Source: Bernardetia sp.
Lineage (GTDB): Bacteria; Bacteroidota; Bacteroidia; Cytophagales; Bernardetiaceae
Assembly (NCBI GenBank): GCA_020630575.1
Contig: JAHDBD010000010.1
Location: 113,363 to 177,362, forward strand
Direction: 5' to 3'
DNA: 64,000 bases
Shown here piece after piece: positions 59,453-64,000 of this stretch. Every line of letters starts with the position of its first letter. Position 1 is the first letter of the stretch. The notes beneath the pieces were generated by a model, which did no database searches, was not told where the DNA came from, and saw only the letters and a list, made by a program, of their open reading frames with translations. A program made the translations under genes and the position numbers.

Positions 59453-61111
59453 ATGAAATATTTCTTTCTATTCCTTTTATCTAGTCTTATTCTATTTTCT
59501 TGTCAAAACAAATCTGAAAACTCTACCAACTCCACAACTAAGCAAAAAGCTGATTTGATTGTCTACAATGCTCAAGTTTATACAGTGGATCAAACAACTC
59601 CAAAAGCTCAGGCATTTGCTGTAAAAGATGGAAAATTTATTGAAGTAGGAACAAATGAAGAAATTCAAAATAAATTTGAATCAACAGAAAAAGTAGATGC
59701 ACAAGGCAAAACTATTTTACCTGGTTTAATCGATGCACATTGTCATTTTTATAATTTAGGAATGAAACTACAACAAGTGGATTTAGTAGGGACAACAAGT
59801 TATCAAGAGGTTTTGGATAGAATTGTTGCTTTTCAAAAAGAAAAAAATGCTCCTTTTATTGTTGGCAGAGGTTGGGATCAAAATGATTGGGAAGAAAAAG
59901 AATTTCCTACTAATAAAGAACTAACAGAGCTTTTTCCAAATACTCCTGTGGCTATCACACGTATAGATGGACACGCCATGATTGCAAATCAAAAGGCACT
60001 TGAACTCGCAAAAATCACTACTTCAACAAAAGTAGAAGGAGGAGAAATCATTCAAAAAAATGGTAAACTTACTGGTATTTTGGTAGATAATCCTATGGAA
60101 CTAGTAAGAGAAGTAATTCCACAACCTAGCCGTCAATCACAAATAGAAGCTCTTTTGGAAGCTCAAAAAATCAATTTTAGTTATGGATTGACAACACTAG
60201 ATGATGCAGGACTTTCTCCAGATATTATTTCTCTTATTGACAGTCTTCAAAAGGCAAACCAACTCCAAATCAGAATGTATATCATGGTAAGTAACCGTCC
60301 TGAATATGTAGAAGAATATCTCAAAAAAGGAACATACAAAACCGAAAAACTCAATGTTTCTTCATTCAAAATCTATGCAGATGGTGCTTTGGGTTCAAGA
60401 GGAGCAGCTTTGAAAGAACCTTATTCAGATAAAGAAAATCATCATGGAGCAATGCTTATTGGTTATGACGACTTACAAATACTTGCAAAAAAACTGGCTA
60501 ATTCTGACTTTCAGATGAATACACATGCTATCGGAGATTCTGCAAATGCTGTGATTATTCGTACCTATTATGATGTTTTGAAAGGACAAAAAGACCGTAG
60601 ATGGAGAATAGAACACGCACAAGTAGTTGCTCCAAAAGAGTTTGAAATGTTAGACGATAACTTAATGATGAGTGTGCAGCCTACTCACGCTACAAGTGAT
60701 ATGTATTGGGCAGAAGACCGTTTGGGAGAAGAGCGCATAAAAGGAGCTTATGCTTACAAGCAACTTCTTGAAAAAACAGGAAAAGTAGCTTTAGGAACGG
60801 ATTATCCCGTCGAACAAGTGAATCCATTTCATACATTTTATGCAGCAGTAGCACGTAAAGACCTAAAAAATTATCCTGATGGAGGTTTCCAAAAACAAAA
60901 TGCACTCACAAGAGAAGAAACACTCAAAGGAATGACAATTTGGGCAGCATATAGCAATTTTGAAGAAAACGAAAAAGGAAGCATTTCGGCAGGAAAATAT
61001 GCTGATTTTGTTATCTTAGACCAAGATATTATGACTATAGAAGAAGATGCAATTCCGAAAACAAAGGCAGTTTCTACTTATTTGGGTGGCTTGAAGGTTT
61101 ATGGAGAGTAG
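59453..61111 (+). CDS. YtcJ-like amidohydrolase lipoprotein
   Basis: This 552-residue protein has a lipoprotein signal (FLLSSLILFSC; Cys17 is lipidated) and an amidohydrolase-3 domain. LPGLIDAHCHFYNLGMKL holds the metal-binding His pair, IVGRGWDQNDWEEKEFPT and ITRIDGHAMIANQKAL are YtcJ-type segments, GALGSRGAALKEPYSD follows, and the last ligands are in HAIGDSANAV, RIEHAQVV and ALGTDYPVE. It probably hydrolyses an amide or cyclic amide at the cell surface; the substrate is not known. A good terminator follows, and TAATTTTG at 59369 may be its -7 box. Confidence 0.9.
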   Translation: MKYFFLFLLSSLILFSCQNKSENSTNSTTKQKADLIVYNAQVYTVDQTTPKAQAFAVKDGKFIEVGTNEEIQNKFESTEKVDAQGKTILPGLIDAHCHFYNLGMKLQQVDLVGTTSYQEVLDRIVAFQKEKNAPFIVGRGWDQNDWEEKEFPTNKELTELFPNTPVAITRIDGHAMIANQKALELAKITTSTKVEGGEIIQKNGKLTGILVDNPMELVREVIPQPSRQSQIEALLEAQKINFSYGLTTLDDAGLSPDIISLIDSLQKANQLQIRMYIMVSNRPEYVEEYLKKGTYKTEKLNVSSFKIYADGALGSRGAALKEPYSDKENHHGAMLIGYDDLQILAKKLANSDFQMNTHAIGDSANAVIIRTYYDVLKGQKDRRWRIEHAQVVAPKEFEMLDDNLMMSVQPTHATSDMYWAEDRLGEERIKGAYAYKQLLEKTGKVALGTDYPVEQVNPFHTFYAAVARKDLKNYPDGGFQKQNALTREETLKGMTIWAAYSNFEENEKGSISAGKYADFVILDQDIMTIEEDAIPKTKAVSTYLGGLKVYGE

Positions 61112-61151
61112 ATGCTAAAACTTATACTACTAGATATAAGTTAGACCACTA

Positions 61152-61222
61152 AAAAAAGGACAGAAGTAATTAATTTAGAGATACAAACCTAGAAAAATCT
61201 ATTTCGTTATCTGTCCTTTTTT
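61152..61222 (+). terminator. Long-loop terminator after the amidohydrolase
   Basis: AAAAAAGGACAG pairs with CTGTCCTTTTTT over 12 bp, with 47 nt between them that may fold further. It lies 40 bp after the stop. The rest of this 346-bp gap holds a possible -7 box (TATTTTTG at 61348-61355) for the next gene and nothing else visible. Confidence 0.75.
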
Positions 61223-61457
61223 AAAGTAATTTATACTTTTAGTTAATAGAGAATACATGTACAAAGTATAGTTTAACTATTGAAGTTAACAGTTCAAAAA
61301 CGCCCAAATATTTTTTTATTTTAGAGATATTTCTGAAACTTGTATCGTATTTTTGCGTTAGTTATTATAACTTTCATTTTAATTTGAAAGTTTTGAAACT
61401 AAGATTATTACTTGCTCTCTTTATCAAGAGCAATACACATATAAAATATAACCAGTC

Positions 61458-62783
61458 GTGAAAAATCATTTAGCTATCTCCAAAATACTTTCTACTACAG
61501 ATACAACTACATTTTTTGATACTAGTAAAGAGAATGAAGGAGAAATTAAATTAAATTCTTTTCAATTTATTAAAAAAATGTGGTGTGCTGCCATTTCTAA
61601 AAACTTAGGAGTTTCTTTGTGGAGAGAACCAAATACAGATAATTTGCAGTTAATTATTGATTTATCTCAAAAAACAAGATTAGTGGAAGCCGATTTAGAA
61701 GATTTAGGCATAGGTTTTTTGATGCATAAATTTGAAAAGGAATTCGATACTCATAAAGGAAAAAACAATTCAAAGGCTTATTTTTTAGAAGCACATCTCT
61801 ATTTTGATTCTTCGAATGATTTTATTGTAGAAAATATTCATTCTAAAGACAAAAAGAAATTTGAAAAATTAAATCAAACTAAAAAAGAGTTTTTTCAGAA
61901 ATTAAAACAATTACAAAACGAAAAAGATTGTAAAACACCTTATTTTTATCCACAAAGTATTCCAACAGCAACTACAAAAGAAATGCATGAAAAAGCTGTC
62001 GATAAAGCGATAAAAGCAATGCAAAATGAGGAGTTTCAAAAAGTAGTTATTTCACGCAATAAACTTATTGATTTAGATAAAAATGGAAAAAATACGTTTG
62101 ATGCTTTGGAAGCCTATCATAAATTAGAGCAGACTTACAAAACTGCTTTTGTGTCTTTGGTTTCGATTCCTCTTGTGGGTACATGGATGTGTGCAACACC
62201 TGAGCTTTTGGTCAGTCAAGACAAAAATGGAATTTTTAGAACCATGGCATTGGCAGGAACACAGTCAGGAAAAGAAGTAAAAGAACTCAAAAATGCACTT
62301 TGGAGACAAAAAGAAATTGAAGAACAGGCTTTAGTTAGTCGTTATATTATAAACTGTTTTAAGAAAATTCGTTTGAGAGAATACGAAGAAATAGGACCTA
62401 AAACGGTAAGAGCTGGAAATATTTTGCATTTAAGAACTGAATTTTTAGTCGATACAAAACAAGAGCGTTTCCCACAACTGGCAACGGTTATGTTAGAACT
62501 TTTACATCCAACTTCGGCAGTTTGTGGAATGCCAAAAGAAATAACAACACAGTTTATTTTGGAAAATGAAGGCTATGACAGAGGTTTTTATGCAGGATAT
62601 TTAGGTGGAATTAATTTCAAAAATGGAAGTAGTCTTTATGTTCATCTTCGCTGTATGCAACTTTTAGAAAATCAAGCAATTTTGTACGCAGGAGGTGGAA
62701 TTACGGCAGATTCGGATACTGACAAAGAATGGCAAGAAACCGAGATGAAATGTCAAACGATAGAAAGTGTCGTTTTTGAATAA
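61458..62783 (+). CDS. menF: Isochorismate synthase (MenF/EntC type)
   Basis: This 441-residue chorismate-binding enzyme begins with GTG. The conserved core lies in the second half: MALAGTQSGKEVKELKNALW, KEIEEQALVSRYII, LLHPTSAVCGMPKE, YDRGFYAGYLGGINF and YAGGGITADSDTDKEWQETE, which hold the Mg2+-binding Glu and the active-site residues. It isomerises chorismate to isochorismate. In an organism with complex I (nuoN here) and no siderophore genes nearby, menaquinone synthesis is the likely use. No men genes adjoin, so menF is assigned by function, not context. Confidence 0.9.
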   Translation: MKNHLAISKILSTTDTTTFFDTSKENEGEIKLNSFQFIKKMWCAAISKNLGVSLWREPNTDNLQLIIDLSQKTRLVEADLEDLGIGFLMHKFEKEFDTHKGKNNSKAYFLEAHLYFDSSNDFIVENIHSKDKKKFEKLNQTKKEFFQKLKQLQNEKDCKTPYFYPQSIPTATTKEMHEKAVDKAIKAMQNEEFQKVVISRNKLIDLDKNGKNTFDALEAYHKLEQTYKTAFVSLVSIPLVGTWMCATPELLVSQDKNGIFRTMALAGTQSGKEVKELKNALWRQKEIEEQALVSRYIINCFKKIRLREYEEIGPKTVRAGNILHLRTEFLVDTKQERFPQLATVMLELLHPTSAVCGMPKEITTQFILENEGYDRGFYAGYLGGINFKNGSSLYVHLRCMQLLENQAILYAGGGITADSDTDKEWQETEMKCQTIESVVFE

Positions 62784-62954
62784 TTTAGTTTACTTCTCTA
62801 TCTTTACAAGTTTTTTTAATGTATAACCTTCTACCATTTTATTTAAACAAAAAAACTTAATAGCAGTTATAATAACAGTATTTAACTATAAATATGTTCA
62901 ATACTCATTTTTTAAACTCAATGTTCAGTCACATTTTTTAAACTCTCAATTTTT

Positions 62955-63764
62955 ATGATTTCGATTAATTCATTATCAACAAACAAAAAAGACTCACTAG
63001 AAAAATTTGCCAAGTCAGGCTACTTTATGAAAGGAGTTGTTTATCTCCTAATTGGAGTTCTTGCTACAATGACAGCCTTTGGTTTGGGAGGACAAGTAAG
63101 TGGTAAAACTGGTATTTTTCAATTTATTTTACAACAACCGTTTGGACGTATTTTATTAGGTATTGTTGCTATTGGTCTTTTTGGCTATACAGCATGGAGA
63201 TGGACACAGGCTTTTATTAATCCAGAGAATGATAAAAATGACACACAAAATAAATTTCGTCGCATAGGATTTTTTATAAGTGGTCTTTCTTATGGTACAT
63301 TTGCTACTTTTGCAGCAAAAATGGCAATTAAAGGTGGAAGTTCTTCATCAGGTGGTGGGGGACGTACTACAGCTATCGCCAAAATTCTTGAAGTTCCTGC
63401 TGGTGAAGTGATTATTGGTATTTTAGCTCTTTTTATTATTGGAAAAGGAGTCTATGATATTTGGAAAGGATTTTCAAATAAACACATGAAAAAAGTAAGC
63501 GATTTAGGATTTAAAACAAAAGAAGCAGTCAGAAAAGCTGGACAAGTAGGCTATATTTCAAGAGGAATTGTTTTATTAGTTGCTGGTTATATTACAGCAC
63601 GTGCTGCTATTGAATCTAATGCGAGTAAAGCAGGTGGCACAGAAGGAGCATTCGAATTTATGTTTTCTTCCACTAGTGCTTGGCTAGTTGGGTTAGTAGC
63701 TCTTGGCTTGGCTCTCTATGGTCTTTTTATGATGATTAAAGCTAAAGAATTTTATATTCAATAA
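62955..63764 (+). CDS. DUF1206-domain membrane protein
   Basis: This 269-residue protein is made of three repeats of two transmembrane helices, the DUF1206 layout. Repeats begin at about residues 18 (FAKSGYFMKGVVYLLIGVLA), 98 (FRRIGFFISGLSYGTFATFA) and 196 (GQVGYISRGIVLLVAGYITA). A Ser/Gly-rich loop (KGGSSSSGGGGRT) separates repeats within the second unit. Conserved small residues in each helix suggest tight packing. The function of the family is unknown. A strong terminator follows 130 bp later. Confidence 0.92.
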   Translation: MISINSLSTNKKDSLEKFAKSGYFMKGVVYLLIGVLATMTAFGLGGQVSGKTGIFQFILQQPFGRILLGIVAIGLFGYTAWRWTQAFINPENDKNDTQNKFRRIGFFISGLSYGTFATFAAKMAIKGGSSSSGGGGRTTAIAKILEVPAGEVIIGILALFIIGKGVYDIWKGFSNKHMKKVSDLGFKTKEAVRKAGQVGYISRGIVLLVAGYITARAAIESNASKAGGTEGAFEFMFSSTSAWLVGLVALGLALYGLFMMIKAKEFYIQ

Positions 63765-63897
63765 TAAAGTTATTTAAACAACTTCAGAGGGAAAAATAGT
63801 TAGATTGAAAATGTGATGATTTACAATTATAACTATTTTGACCTCTTTTTTAAAAAATAAATAAATATTCTTAACCTAGTTGTCTAATTATGTACGT

Positions 63898-63936
63898 AAA
63901 AACCTCAAATTATTCTAACATAATTTGAGGTTTTTT
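63898..63936 (+). terminator. Strong terminator before the window's right edge
   Basis: A perfect 15-bp stem (AAAAACCTCAAATTA with TAATTTGAGGTTTTT) and an 8-nt loop end in six T. It closes the DUF1206 transcript and directly precedes an IS-like end. Confidence 0.9.
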
Positions 63937-63946
63937 ATGTTTATTC

Positions 63947-64000
63947 TGTCTCGTCCTAACATAGTGTTACATAACTAATTTTATTATGGAACGTAAATAT
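63947..64000 (+). mobile_element. Left end of a probable IS3-family element, cut by the window
   Basis: TGTCTCGTCCTAACATAG and the following AACTAATTT match the relic at 57495, with scattered differences. They are followed by ATGGAACGTAAATAT, a possible start of a transposase OrfA (MERKY). The position of the end, just after a terminator, fits an insertion. It may be an intact element that continues beyond the window. Confidence 0.5.

Overview
The window is AT-rich and gene-dense and comes from a Bacteroidota chromosome, most likely a marine Cytophagales organism of the Bernardetia/Flexibacter type. This is inferred, not proven. The support is promoters of the TTG-N19-TAnnTTTG class, weak or absent Shine-Dalgarno sites, very large sensors that join regulatory propeller repeats to SpoIIE phosphatases, lipoproteins of Bacteroidota style, an isochorismate synthase of the menaquinone route, and A/T-ending codons throughout. 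I saw no rRNA, tRNA, CRISPR array or prophage.

Layout. 1-9.8 kb: an outer-membrane barrel, a PadR regulator with its membrane partner, a serine hydrolase, an Ldh-type oxidoreductase, a PIF1-like helicase with a lipoprotein, and an MFS carrier. 10-14.7 kb: a CPA1 antiporter, a cyclase-family hydrolase facing an ACMSD, and a VOC protein divergent from an HxlR regulator. 14.9-23.8 kb: a signalling block with an nSTAND ATPase and a glycan-binding-like protein in one tight operon, divergent from a PP2C phosphatase, then an RluA pseudouridine synthase and a HAMP-SpoIIE phosphatase. 23.9-28.3 kb: an orphan NuoN, two DUF5684 proteins flanking a 48-residue membrane peptide, and a GlcD oxidase. 28.5-41.1 kb: a STAS-like protein, a RING-like membrane protein, two tandem 1324-residue propeller/GAF/SpoIIE sensors, a YigZ protein and HutI. 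41.2-54.4 kb: a decayed transposase, six more RING-like paralogs, RecG, MutL, a Rof-like protein, a di-haem peroxidase and an RsbV/RsbW-like pair. 54.4-64 kb: a LytTR/LytS pair with a truncated kinase, an M1-aminopeptidase relic, infC with an ATC start, IS relics, glyS, an amidohydrolase, isochorismate synthase and a DUF1206 protein.

How the parts fit. Three SpoIIE-type phosphatases, a PP2C phosphatase, one clear and one possible STAS protein, and an RsbW-like ATPase form a partner-switching toolkit. Seven paralogs of an unnamed family sit beside these parts at two loci. Their conserved N-terminal module carries a C-x2-C...H-C pattern that resembles a degenerate prokaryotic RING/treble clef, and the rest is membrane helices plus either a PH-like tail or an RDD domain. 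This family is the best candidate for an undescribed system here.

The DNA also carries several short-repeat families. The most striking is a GC-rich palindrome that lies in frame inside two unrelated genes and encodes the same nonapeptide in each, as Rickettsia palindromic elements do. Decayed IS fragments, a truncated kinase joined to an antiparallel gene fragment, and infC without the usual rpmI-rplT downstream point to past rearrangement in the last 10 kb.
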